Source: Mycteria americana (taxonomy: Eukaryota > Chordata > Aves > Ciconiiformes > Ciconiidae). Taken from it: a stretch of DNA of 64,000 nucleotides. How positions within the stretch are numbered: position 1 is the first letter of the stretch; the number at the start of each line of letters is the position of its first letter. Where the stretch lies: contig NW_027445626.1 in NCBI RefSeq assembly GCF_035582795.1, forward strand, positions 1,798,001 through 1,862,000. The letters are read 5' to 3'. The translations under genes and the position numbers were made by a program. The notes below the pieces were generated by a model, which did not search any database, was not told the origin of the DNA, and worked only from the letters and a program-made list of their open reading frames with translations. Below are positions 10,913-22,305 of this stretch, piece after piece.

Positions 10913-11839
10913 TTAGAAAAAACATCCCATCATCAGTTTCCAAACTGCATCCTTGAGCTCCTTGTCTCTGAAGCTGTAGATGAGGAGATTCACTGCTGGA
11001 GGCACCACCGAATACAGAACTGCCACCACCACATTGAGGGATAGGGAGGAGATAAAGGGTGGTTTCAGGTAGGCAACCATGGCAGTGCTTAGAATGAGGG
11101 AGACCATGGCCAGGTGAGGGAGGCTCATGGAAAAGGCCTTGTGCTGTCCCTGCTCAGAGGGGATCCTCAGCACAGCCCTGAAGATCTGCACATAGGACAG
11201 CACAATGAAAACAAAACAGCCAAGTGCTACTAAGAGACTAACCACAATAAGCCCAACTTCCCGGAGGTAAGCATCTGAGCAGGAAAGCTTGAGGATCTGG
11301 GGGATTTCACAGAAGAACTGCTCTAGGGCATTGCCTTGGCAGAGAGGTATGAAAAATGTATTGGCAGTGTGCAGCAGAGCATAGAGGAAACCACTGCCCC
11401 AGGCAGCTGCTGCCATGTGGACACAAGCTCTGCTCCCCACGAGGGTCCCGTAGTGCAGGGGTTTGCAAATGGCAACATAGCGGTCATTGGACATGATGGT
11501 GAGAAGAGAAAACTCTGCTGACATCAAAAAGAGAAACAGATAGACCTGGGCAGCACATGCTGAGTAGGAGATGGCCCTGGTGTCCCATAGGGAATTGGCC
11601 ATGGCTTTGGGGACAGTGGTGGAAATGGAGGCCAGGTCGAGGAGGGAGAGGGTGAGGAGGAAGAAGTACATGGGGCTGTGGAAGTGGTGGTTACAGACTA
11701 CAGCAGTGATGATGAGTCCATTGCCCAGGAGGGCAGCCACGTAGATGCCCAGGAAGAGCCAGAAGTGTAGGAGCTGCAGCTCCCGTTTGTCTGTGAATGC
11801 CAGGAGGAGGAATTCAGTGATGGAGCTGGCACTGGACAT
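10913..11839 (-). CDS. Olfactory receptor, OR14-like, 308 residues
   Basis: Odorant-type rhodopsin-like GPCR acting in the plasma membrane of sensory neurons. The frame is open and of normal length. Seven hydrophobic spans are visible, with SPMYFFL in TM2. The start fits two signals: the ATG follows a pyrimidine-rich CAG acceptor (11863-11865) by about 25 bases, as expected for a single coding exon behind an untranslated one. Several family motifs are altered: the sequence before DRY is MSNDRY instead of MAYDRY, the TM6 motif is KAFSMS instead of KAFSTC, and TM7 has NLLIY instead of NPLIY. The N-terminal sequon seen in the sibling receptors (N-x-S) is lost (MSSASS). The frame is open, but these changes suggest relaxed constraint or altered function. 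The gene lies in the spacer of the inverted duplication. Confidence 0.88.
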   Translation of the reverse strand: MSSASSITEFLLLAFTDKRELQLLHFWLFLGIYVAALLGNGLIITAVVCNHHFHSPMYFFLLTLSLLDLASISTTVPKAMANSLWDTRAISYSACAAQVYLFLFLMSAEFSLLTIMSNDRYVAICKPLHYGTLVGSRACVHMAAAAWGSGFLYALLHTANTFFIPLCQGNALEQFFCEIPQILKLSCSDAYLREVGLIVVSLLVALGCFVFIVLSYVQIFRAVLRIPSEQGQHKAFSMSLPHLAMVSLILSTAMVAYLKPPFISSLSLNVVVAVLYSVVPPAVNLLIYSFRDKELKDAVWKLMMGCFF

Positions 11840-11861
11840 TTGCTGCCTCTGGGCATGGGGA

Positions 11862-14800
11862 CCTGTCCAAGGAGGAAAAGGTGGTGAGACAATAGGCGAG
11901 ACTTCTCAGAGCAAAATCAAAGCCATTTCTCATAAATCCTCCCCTGCTGCACACCCACCACCCTTTTGTCTTTCTAGGAGACCTTCCTTCAGCTCTCTGG
12001 CTGGAGCTCTGGTTGGTGCTGGTTCAGTGTGTGGTGAGGAGCAGGGGCTTTGTGCGCTGGCAGCCGAGGCGTCAGCCCTGCTCTGCAGCAGTGAGTGCAT
12101 GGGAACGGTGGGGGCAGAAGCCAGTGCTAGTTTTGGACTTTGTCACAGGAAACTGCTCCCAAAACAGAAGAGCTTGTCCGCATCTGCACTGCCAGTGCTA
12201 AGCAATGGGGATGGCAGAAGGCAGTTGGAGAGGTTATTTTTATTTTCACAGCTCCCCTCCATCTCCCGTGGGGAGTGTGTTTGGATGTCAGAACCCCTCA
12301 GCATTTCTGCTGCACTCAGGGAGAACAGAGGGAGTCCTACAAGGCAAGAGGATTGCCGGTGGTTCAGTGAAGAGTGAGGGGTGCTGGTCTGTCCCTCCGT
12401 GTTGTTCCCAGCTGCCCAGTGCTTGCACGTTTCTGAGAGGGAGGGTGATCACACTCCCACGTTATCCTGAAGAGTCACCAGACACTGGTGAGAGCAGAGG
12501 TGTCCACTGCAAACCACTAAATGTCTTCCCCTTTCTCAAGGACTTAGCACCCCATTTCTAGCCAAAGGCACACGTGGCTCATTGTGCATCCTGGGAGGCA
12601 TCTGACAGTTTGGAAGGACACCCCAAGGAGACAGCCAAGTGTGCTAATGATGGCATCTGGTGAAGGGAAACCCAGCTCATTTCCTAGCCTCCCAGACTGC
12701 ATTGCCCAGAGCTTCACAGGTTAGAGGAAAGCTGGACACCTCATTGCCTTAAACACATGTGAATGGGAGGACCCCCAAGATCAGTGCCTGACTCTGCAGC
12801 TGAAACTACTCTTCCCAGAGAGCCTTACATCAACACCAGGAGCAGCTGAGGGAGGCAACAGGGAGGCAGAGGGGCACTCAGGAAAGCCTTTGCCTTACCC
12901 AGCACTGCACAACCCCTCCCAGATGTTGATAATGCAGGGCAGTCCCCTTCAGCCCCTGCTCAGCAGGAAATGGGCACATGGCAGGAGAAATGCACTTCAT
13001 CTCTTCTGCTGGCAGATGGACAAGGGGGTAACTAACACCCTCAACCCCACGGGCTGGCCGAGGGCTTTGCTAGGTGGGAGAGGAGACAAGAGGGGTGTTG
13101 CTCAGGGAAGGCATCTGCACTGCAGGGCATGGCCGGGAGGTGCCCATATCTCCCCTGCAGCAGGGTTTTGCTTCCTATTTCGCTCCCTCCTTGCCCATGT
13201 CTCTACTGCCTGGAGCTGTCCCAGCTGGGACCTGTTTCTCTGGCCCCATGTCTCTTCCCTGCCAGTGCTCACAGCCCCGATCCCAGCCCCTGTGTGCCCA
13301 GCTCTGCCCTGCAGCCTCTGTGTGTGTGTGCAGGGACCAACGAGCAGGTTACACAAACCCTGATGAAACTGGAAAGGTGATGCTGGTTTTATCTGTAGGC
13401 TGCTGGGGGTGAAGGCACTTGCTGAGGTTCCTAGTAAACCCCAGAGTGATGGTTTAGGAGTCTCAGCCCCTTCTCTAGCCCACACAGCTGAGTTTCCATT
13501 CCCACCAAGCCAAGCCAGAGAAAAGTGGAAGCACAGATTCAGGAAAACACAGACTCAAGCAGGAAACCCTGCCCTGACCGTACTCATGACAAGTCCCCTC
13601 GGATATGACCTGGGCATGACCTGGATCTGAGAGCAGCGCTGTCCCACGCAGCGCCCTCTCAACAGCAGAAGAACCCTGCCTTGCCCGGGGTCGCTCCTTC
13701 CATGCACAGCTTCTCCCCACAACACCGTGGGGAGGTCCCCGGGCATGCTGAGTGCTGACCCTGGCAGGCAGCAGAGTCCCTGCCCTGGATCACAGCCCCC
13801 TGGGTTGCTGGAACCCTGCTGTGGGCAGCCCTGGCTGCACACCCAGATTCACAGCCTGCAGCTGTCCCTGGGAGAAGGCAGCCATCATGGCCTGTCCTTT
13901 GGACAGTGCAGCAGAGAAGCCCTGCTCTGGAGCACATCCTCCTCCTCTACACTACAGAAACTGTAAGAGTCCTCCTGAAAGACCCCATGGGCTGTGGGAT
14001 GTGCCAGCTTTGGGAGATCCCTGCAGGAACACAAGGTACATTGCCTTGCATCCAGAGACTTACCATGTAGGGGGCTTTGAAGATCTCTCCTCCAGTGAGG
14101 TCTCAGCCATCTTCCCACTCATGACTGCCTTTAAGCTCTCTCTGCCCTGCTCCTCTCCCCTCACTGTCTGCAGGCAGTGCCCTCAGCCCTGCTGTGCTTT
14201 GCAGAGCTGCTGCTCCTGGGCAGAGCTGTCTCTCTGCAGCTTTGCCACTTGCCATGAACTTCCTCTGTCCCAGGAGCCCGGCCCACCTGAGCAGCAGAGG
14301 ACCAGCCCAAGGCAGCACTTCCTCTGCCCCCTCTGGCCTCCCTCCAGGTGTCCCTGGGGCTCCAGGGGAACCTGCTGTGAAACAGGCTGAAGGAACCAGT
14401 GATGGTTCCTTCCCTCAACTGGGGAGAGGCACTTTTTTCCAGCAGTGTCATTTCTCCTATTGGGAAAAGAGTCAGGCATGAGAATCACCTTTTTTTTTGT
14501 TCCATCATTAGGCAGGACACCTGGAAGGTGACAGGCAGGGATCTAATTTCTGCAAGCTGGGAAATGTCTTCAATTGAGTGAATTTAGGCATTTCATTCTG
14601 GGTTTGTAATTTCATTCTGGGTTTCTCATTACATTCTGGGTTTGTAGTCCTAGGAATAGAAAGACATTCAGCTGTCTTTTGTCCATGCCATGTCTCTGCT
14701 CTGAAGCAAAGCCTTTGCACACATGGGGTCTTGGACACTTGGTAACAGGTTTCCTTAGGGCAAGTATGAGCTTGCCTGGTGCCACAGCTGGGGTGCTTCA

Positions 14801-14930
14801 GCTCAAATGTGCAGCAATGCCCTCAGACAGGGGCACAGACAGGATGAGCTGGAGCTGTGACTGTGGGAGACAGAGCTGTGACATGGTGGCAAAGCTCAGT
14901 ACAGCTGGTATTCAAGGACAGCATCCTCCA
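11862..14930 (-). repeat. 5' flank of the minus-strand receptor, shared with the other receptor units
   Basis: Blocks here match the region upstream of the receptors at 24.7 and 60.3 kb. Examples are 12420-12600 with 24035-24200 and 59580-59740, 13640-13960 with 22440-22760 and 58320-58660, and 14103-14500 with 57770-58180. The whole 3 kb flank was duplicated with the coding exon and probably holds the untranslated first exon and promoter, although neither can be pinned down by eye. Confidence 0.65.
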
Positions 14931-15084
14931 AGCTCAGCAATAGTCCAGATCGCAACTCAAACTAAACTTGAAAGGCAATTCAAGGGCACTGTAATGAGTG
15001 TTTACTACTTCAGGAACAGTTAAAGCAGAAACAAAGATACTGTGTGGCCACTGCTGAGTTTTGTAAGAGCAGGTGTAGATAACT

Positions 15085-15930
15085 GTGAGATTCTCTGTTA
15101 TCCTCTTTGCCTCAGTCTTCCCCAGCAAGGTCTCTCAGGCCTCTGTGACTCAGGGCAGGACTCTGGAGAAGATCAGCCAGAGGTGGATGTGGATCAAGTC
15201 AGGGGTTGCTTGAGCAAATGCAATCCTTTCCAGGACAGGAGGGGAGGCATCCCAGGGAGCTGAGAGGGCAAGCCAATCTCACAGTGAGGACACTCTCCGT
15301 CACCTTTATAAGGTCATGGAGACTGGGGGGACTCCCTGATGACTGGCAGCACCCAAACATTGCATGCACCTTTCCAAAATGCCCAGCAGAGGAGCAGTGA
15401 AACTCAAGGCTGTGCCCCAGAGTGTGTCCACTCAGATCCCATTTCTGGGTGTCTCAAAAAGAAGCTGACTGGTTTGACCCAGGGCAGCTTGTGTCTTGCC
15501 ATCCTCTTTGCTTTCGGGAATGAAAGAACAGGCTGGCTGGACACAGGGAGAGCAGTGCTTGTCTTTTAACCTGGAAGTCAGTGAAGTTTTCAACATCATC
15601 CCCCACAATATTCTTGTGCCCATGTTAGGGTATTATGGCCTGCATGGGTGCATAAGAGGAGGAGTAAATAACCAGATGGCTGGTGGGGCTCAGAGGGATG
15701 TGGTCAATGTGTGGTAGTCTGCCTGGAGGCACCTAGCTAGAAGGCTCCTGCGAGGGTCTGTCCTGCCACTTGCCCTATTTAACGTGGTTTTAATGATCTG
15801 GAGGAGATGAGAGAGTTCTTTTTCATAGCACTTGTAGATGAAACGATATTGAGGAGAGGAGACAGTACACTGGAGGGCACGGCTGCCATCCCAAAGGGCA
15901 TAGCCAGGCCAGAGGGATGGGCAAAAAGTA
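15085..15930 (+). mobile_element. CR1 LINE fragments, plus strand
   Basis: The first part (15105-15260) corresponds to the CR1 piece in each receptor amplicon. From about 15300 the sequence reads through broken CR1 reverse-transcriptase (a segment containing FNIIPHNILVPML). Old, with many interruptions. Confidence 0.75.
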
Positions 15931-15931
15931 G

Positions 15932-16812
15932 AATCATAGAATGATAGCAACATAGAATCATTTAGGTTGGAAAAGACCTTTAAGATCATCAGGTCCAGGT
16001 GTTAACCTAGCACTGCCCAGTCCACCACTAAACCCTGTCCCTAACCACCACCTCTGCATGTCTTCTAAATACTTCCAGGGGTGGTGACTCAACCACTTCC
16101 CTGGGCAGTCTGTTCCCATGCTTGACAACCCTTTTGGTGAAGAAATTTTTCCTAATGCCCAATCTAAACTTCCCCTGGTGCAACTTGAGGCCATTTCCTC
16201 TTGTCCTGTCACTTGTTACTTGGGAGAAGAGAATGAGACCCACTTCACTACAACCTCCTTTCAGGTAGCTGTAGAGAGCGAGAAGGTCTCCCCTCAGCCT
16301 CCTTTTCTCCAGACTAAGGAACCCCAGTTCCCTCAGCCGCTCGTCGTCACACTTGTGCTCCAGACCCTTCACCAGCTTCGTTGCTCTTTGGACACGCTCC
16401 AGCACCTCAATGTCTTTCTTGTAGTGAGGGGCCCAAAAGTGAACACAGTATTTGAGCTGCAGCCTTAACAGTGCCGATCACAAAATGATGATCACTTCCC
16501 TAGTCCTGCTGGCCACACTATTTCTGACACAAGCCAGGATGCTCTTGGCCTTCTTGGCTACCTGGGCACAGTGCCGCCTCATATTCAGCTGGCTATCGAC
16601 CAACGCCCCCAAGTCCTTCTCCACCAGGCATCTTTCCAGCCACCCTTCCCCAAGCCTGGAGCATTGCATGGGGTTGTTGTGAGCCAAGTGCAGGACCCAG
16701 CACTTAGCGTTGTTGAACCTCATACAATTGGCCTCAGCCCATTGATAAAGCCTGCCCGGGTCCCTCTGCAGAGCCTTCCTACTCTCAAGCAGACCAATGC
16801 TCTGGCCCAACT
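15932..16812 (-). mobile_element. CR1 LINE 3' part, minus strand
   Basis: The low-coordinate end carries the CR1 3' tail (ATAGAATCATTTAGGTTGG on the plus strand), followed by the conserved 3' end of ORF2, read on the minus strand as [18 protein letters not shown] and [18 protein letters not shown]. It abuts the inner edge of arm B at 16815 and is younger in appearance than its CR1 neighbour. Confidence 0.88.
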
Positions 16813-16814
16813 TC

Positions 16815-17943
16815 AATTCCCCTTGGATTATGGGGGCAACAGCGGGAGATTTGTCTGCTCATTCCCTCCATGGTCTCTTCAGTGATGGCTCTCACTGAGG
16901 ACTGCTAACACCTTCAGAAACTTAGAGGTTTGCTGCTGACTTTTACTTCTCTAGAGGCCAGTTCATTCCACTTTTAGCATCTGCAGTTCAGGAACTTGGC
17001 ACCACAGGGCTCATTCACATACAAAATGCCCTAAGAAGCCAACTCTCTGGGCATAATTTTCTTCATTCCCCAGGTCTTATGTGGTTAATTAGAGAGATTT
17101 CAGAAGTGAAAAGATTTCAATAGTCAAAAACAATAAGAAAGGATTTCATTTTCTTCCCCTTTTCTTCATTTGTCTGCTTACGCGTTAAGGGCAATAGCAA
17201 TCTCCAAATGGCATTGAAAGCAAACATATTCAAGACTGAAGTCAAGACCCTGTGTGTCAGACACTCTATGGGCAAACTTGTCCCTCCCTCCAACCCCACA
17301 TGTCTCTCATCAGGCACCTGGGATTTACAGCACCTTTGTTCACATCTGAGCTTTCTCCACTACAGTCTGTAGCTGCATGTTTCAGCCCATTGGCACCAGT
17401 TTCCACCTGCTTTGCTTGGGGAACGAGCTGCACCCAGACACAGAAGGATGTTTCTTAATTGCCAAAAGACAAAACCAAATGAAGGCATGGTGCAATAATA
17501 AAATAAAATGCGCTCCTCTGCTGTCTATTAAGTGCACATTACTTCCCCTGAAGTCCACTCTCCACAGTGCATAGCCTTACACCAATAGAAAACACATTTT
17601 TCTGTCAAGCACATATCCCAAGAACCCCTAAAGCACTCCCTGCTTCCGACTCTGTTTGTCCATATTCAGTCTTGGCTCACAGCAAGTCCCATGCTGAAGT
17701 CACAAGTTGCCTCAATTCACAGAGGGAAGCAAAGAGAAAAAGTGAATACTCTTGACTAGCCAAATCTGCATTAATCCCACCCTATCTGGGATACAGGAGC
17801 ACGTCCTTTGTAGCCTCTGCAGTATCCACACCTACTCATTCCTCTCCCCCAGCACTGGACAGCTTGGGTGCAATTGTCCAGGCTTCCTTTTCTACTCAAG
17901 GCAGAGCAATCACTTGTCTCCACTGAGATGCTTTGGCCTACCC
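16815..17943 (+). repeat. Low-copy amplicon segment, copy B
   Basis: Inverted counterpart of 3563-4725 and direct counterpart of 54165-55313. Short open frames recur in all copies but resemble no protein I know. This is the innermost part of arm B. Confidence 0.72.
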
Positions 17944-18690
17944 TGCTTCCCCTGCCCCCAACCTTTATCTCCTGTAACCCTGCTCCAGTGATAACTAGCA
18001 CTGGTGGTCATAATGGATGCATCTGCGCATGATGGCTGCATCCGACTCAAAGTGAATTCAGGAGACAGATAAGAACACAATAGCCAAGGGCTACTGTGCA
18101 ATGCACGCCCTGCAGAAACTAGAATCTGTGGTCGGTACGTAAATATGACTATGAGTAAATCATCTTACCCCATCAATAGTCTTTGTATGAGAACCCTTTG
18201 TGATTTTATATTCCTAGATAACATTAGTGTAGATACAAGCAATCGCTCACATATTTGTCTTTGTAACTTTTCAAAAATGATGGGATGTGACTTCAGTTAT
18301 TCAGCTCCTGTTACGTCTTATCAACTGTTATGATCTAATTATACATTGAGTCAAGATTTATTGCCTACCTGCATTGGAATGCATCTTACATTGGTGAAGA
18401 AAATACTACAACACGATGACCTGTGTCAACTGCTAGAATGCATGTGAAACAATGGCCACAAACCTCTGATCACCACTCATCATGACACAGAAGAGATACG
18501 CCATGTCTTGGAAAGAGTGAAGAAGGATGGGGAACACCATTGGTGGGAAACTCTTCTTGGATGGTCACCAACAGCAACGGGAGTTTTTAATCTCATGCTT
18601 CACCCCATTGTGATTTTACTAACTAACACTGATGTGTCTACAGGATAAAACAAATAACCCAACTCCAACCACCCAAAACATACAAGCTAA
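17944..18690 (+). mobile_element. Endogenous retrovirus fragment: LTR U3 part plus env (arm B)
   Basis: Mirror copy of the fragment at 2815-3562: a U3-like part followed by transmembrane-envelope sequence. It starts exactly where the third amplicon copy (55313) departs from arm B, so the left edge looks like the original insertion point. It is broken, as in arm A. Confidence 0.65.
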
Positions 18691-18841
18691 TACATAGAAA
18701 ATAGCAATACTTCACTATCTAGTTACTCTGGGTCTGAAAGGCATAAATTATCAATATACTATTTATGGCACAGCGGCAAGAGGTGACCATACCACCACGC
18801 TGTAGAGAATAAGATGAATTGACTATAGGCATGGGGTGCAG

Positions 18842-19450
18842 TGTGACGGTGTGTTACCCCCCCGGCCCCCCAACCTGACCTGTATCTCCTGTAACCCTGC
18901 TCAAATGATAACCAGGAGTGGCAGTCGTAATACATGCATGTGCTCACGATGGCTGCATCTGGCTCAAAGTGGATTCGGGAAACGGGTAACAACACAATAG
19001 CCAGGGGTTATTGCGCAATGCGCCCACCTAACCACAGTAAAGAAACTAAAATCTGTGGTTGGTATGCAAATGTGACTATGAGTCAATCATCTTACCCCCA
19101 TAAATAGTGAGCAGCCCAAGAGCCCTTGGAGCTCTCCTGCATGGCAGCGGGCTGCACACCAGGATCTCCCCTTGAGCCGGGACGCCTCTTAAGGTTAGTC
19201 CTCGACACTGAGAGATTCCTTGCTGCAACAGATACTTGGTTAGTGACGAATAGCATGCTAAATATTGCAATCTTAAATAAGCGATAGAAAGGATTGATTG
19301 TGCATATATAATCCTTTAGACATGGATCATTAACCAAGTCTGACACTAAGACTGGAACTAGCCGCACCTAGACTCCTCTCTGAGAAGGAGTTTAGGAAGC
19401 AAGGGGGTCCTTTCTGAACCTCAGGACTCAACAGCAGGGTCTCCCTGACA
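18842..19450 (+). mobile_element. Solo LTR-like element
   Basis: Starts TGTGACGG and ends CCTGACA, with a TATA-like CATAAATAG at about 19099-19107. The last part is similar to the LTR end at 5000-5170, and the first part resembles the U3 piece at 17944-18175. Same LTR family as the env-bearing copies. No clear target duplication; ends approximate. Confidence 0.55.
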
Positions 19451-19639
19451 GTTTCATCCTGGCCTCTATGCACTGTTTTATATCAATGAAGTACTTTTTT
19501 GCTTCTCTCTTACGAGTGAAGTGCATCACTCCATGCACAACAGCATCATACTCCTCTGGACAAAAAAAAGGGAATCTCAGGTGTCATGGCGTACCAATAC
19601 TTGCGTTCAGGGATCTGGTCAAAAAACCCATCTCCATTT

Positions 19640-19760
19640 CTGTTGAGTTTGCTCAAGTCACCCTTGAGTTGATTCCCATCCACCGCTGGTTGTCCTCCTC
19701 CACAGGAAGAGAACACAGGGGCCATCCCCTCAACACGGGGGGCATCCCCCATACGCATCC
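19640..19760 (-). mobile_element. CR1 LINE fragment
   Basis: Contains the CR1 stretch also seen at 20580-20650 (GATTCCCATCCACCGCTGGTTGTC). Short and broken; part of the block found only in arm B. Confidence 0.5.
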
Positions 19761-20469
19761 TGCCTGCCAGTCTCTCCAGCGGAGCCTGCGTTCCTCCATT
19801 GCAGAACCCCATATGAGCAAGCAGTCCCACCACATCTCATTTAATCCAAAACCGTCACAATTGTGTGACAAGCCATGGGGCTCCAGATCCTCCTGCCTGT
19901 GATCCACCTTCTCCTGCCTATGTACATTTGGACCGCAGCAGCTCAGCTCTGGCACCAGGGTGGAGTGCAGACTTCTAACAGGGAAACCTGAGCAGTGACC
20001 CTGACCAGAAGACCATTGTCCATTGAGCTGTGCGGCACTGCACGTACAGCCTGGCCTTCACGCCTGTGCTGTGCAGAACAGAGCCCTTGGCCGCAGGACA
20101 ACTTCAGCAACTCATTGTCTCACAGGAGCCTGCAGGCAGCTCCCACTCAGTACTGGCCCTTACGCCTCCTGCGTGGCCTTGCCTGTAGCTAACAAGGCAG
20201 CAAGAATTTCTCATGAGAACATCAGTTCTGTTAGACTGTAGAGATGATGAGAAGAGTTCTTTTTTGGTAAGAAATTCCTACAGCAGCTTGAATGATCCAA
20301 ACAGGGGAATGTCTTCTATGGGTGGGGTCCACATGGCATGTTGCGGGTGGGTCAGAGGCCTGTTCAATGCTACACCACCTGGGGTCCCACCATCTAAAAG
20401 GGACCTGAGATTATCTGCATGATTCTCTCTTTATAGTGTTAGTGCTGATGAACAGCATTTTAAATGATA

Positions 20470-20705
20470 TCTCACAGAGTCTGAGTGCCTTTCTTACTCC
20501 AATTATAATGAACCAGTGGTGAAAAACATTCTCTCAGCACCTTTGGATGCAGCCCCTCCAGTGCCATGGAGTGGTAAGGGTGGAGTTTGCTCAAGTAACC
20601 CCTGGCTTGATCCCCATCCACTGCTGGTTGTTCTCCTCCAGAGTTCTGCCTCAAAGCAGAAAGGCCTGGGAGACCTCGCTGGTGGGAACTGAGGCAAAGA
20701 GGACG
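20470..20705 (-). mobile_element. CR1 LINE fragment (arm B)
   Basis: Mirror of 2200-2430. It lies next to the intact pre-insertion site (near 20712) of the LTR found in arm A. Confidence 0.65.
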
Positions 20706-22305
20706 TAGAGTAGCTCACATCTATCTACACCTACTCTTACTAAATGTAGCAGTGGTCTCACAGTATTTCTGACTCTTCTTTAGCTGTTCCTGAGGTAGCA
20801 ACAGCTCATCTTAATGCCCTTGAATGCCGTTTTGAGTTTCAACTAAGTTTTGATAGGAAGCATGTCTGTGCTTGGATTATGCTGTCCTTGAAGACAAGAT
20901 GTATGCAGGCACACTGTTAAAATCATTGGTCTGTTCCTTGATGGAATCCTCAAGGGAGTGAGTAAAGACCCCAGTGTGGGGTGCTTTGTGTTCAGGCAAT
21001 GCATGCAGCTGTTGTGCCAGAGAAAAGACAGACCTTGCTTCTCCGATGGCATCTGATGACCGATGCCTCTGACTGATGGCAACAGTCCCTGGCACACAGG
21101 CATCAATCACACTCCCTGCAATGCTGTCAGGGGTGTCTGTCACGCACCCGCCCTGAGTGGGAATTGCTTTCCTGCAGGTCCTGTGCTGTCCCTGCCAGCC
21201 CTGGCATCTCAGGGAGCTCTGTGGGCCTGGATTGGAACATTAAAGTGAGTAGATACCCTGAATTCTGAAAGGCAATGTGGGGATGAACATGAGGCAACTG
21301 CCAATCCAGTGAGTGGAGACCTAGTAAATCCAACAGATGGAGAAGAAGGAAGAGTGAGACTGGGCTCTCATATGGCATATGACTTCATTCCATCATATGG
21401 ATATAGGCCACCCTGAACATAATGAGTGGGGACAGGTTCAGTTGCCCTTAATTTGGGCATCAGCTGTCATTTCAGTTGGCCACAGGAAACTCCCAAGGGC
21501 CTCCAAGAAGATGCCCCCAGGTGGTGTCCTGTCTCTACATCTGCCTGCACCTATCTTCGATCTGTCTCTATTACCTGCACATATCTTTGACCACCTCTGG
21601 CCCCTCAAATGTCACCAGACAATTGCATCTGAACAGCTCACTCCTGGCCTCCATCACCATTAATTTCCATGGGAGCTGAGAGAAGGAGCTCACATGCAGG
21701 TGTCTATTGAATGACCACCTGAAGAGAGGCAAGAGGCATCCCACCTCCTGTGGGTTGGTGGTGTGCAGGGCAGGGAGCTGAGTCCCCTTCCAGCCCCAGG
21801 ACTACAAACCAAGGAGAGGATGCCTTGACTGACTCAGCTGAATCCCTTCCCTCAGCAGGGCAAAAAGAGATTCCTGCCTGTGTCTGTCTGGCTGTCCTGT
21901 CTAATGATGGGCCAACAAAAGTTGATATTTCGACCCAACTCTGTCTCTGAGCAGAGAAATGCCACTGCTGGAACGAAGTGTCTCACCCCAGCTGAGAGAG
22001 GGAACATCAGTGATTCCTTCAGCTTGTTCCACAGTAGGTTCCCCTGGAGCCCCAGCCACAAATCAAGGGAACCCGGAGGGGGCAGACAAATTGCTACCTT
22101 GGGCTGGTCCTCTGCTGCTGAGCTGGGCCGGGCTCCTGGGACAGAGGGAGCTCATGGCAAGTGGGCAGAGCTGCAGAGAGACAGCTCTGCCCAGGAGCAG
22201 CAGCTCTGCAAAGCACAGCAGGGCTGAGGGCACAGCCTGCAGGCACCGAGGGGAGAGGAGCAGGGCAGAGAGAGCTTAAAGGCAGTCTGGGCTGTGAGGA
22301 AAGTT
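20706..22305 (+). repeat. Arm B: distal 5' flank of the receptor amplicon
   Basis: Mirror of 1-1620, lacking its LTR. It continues without break into the 5' flank of the receptor at 24.7 kb, which shows what the off-window part of arm A should contain. Confidence 0.78.

Larger units (their letters stand above)
18765..20190. other. Block of about 1.43 kb present only in arm B
   Basis: Arm A has about 28 AT-rich bases where arm B carries this block, between ATACTATTTA and CTAACAAGGCAGCAAG. It holds an LTR, a small CR1 piece and further sequence I cannot classify. An insertion in B and a loss in A are both possible. No gene was found. Confidence 0.7.
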
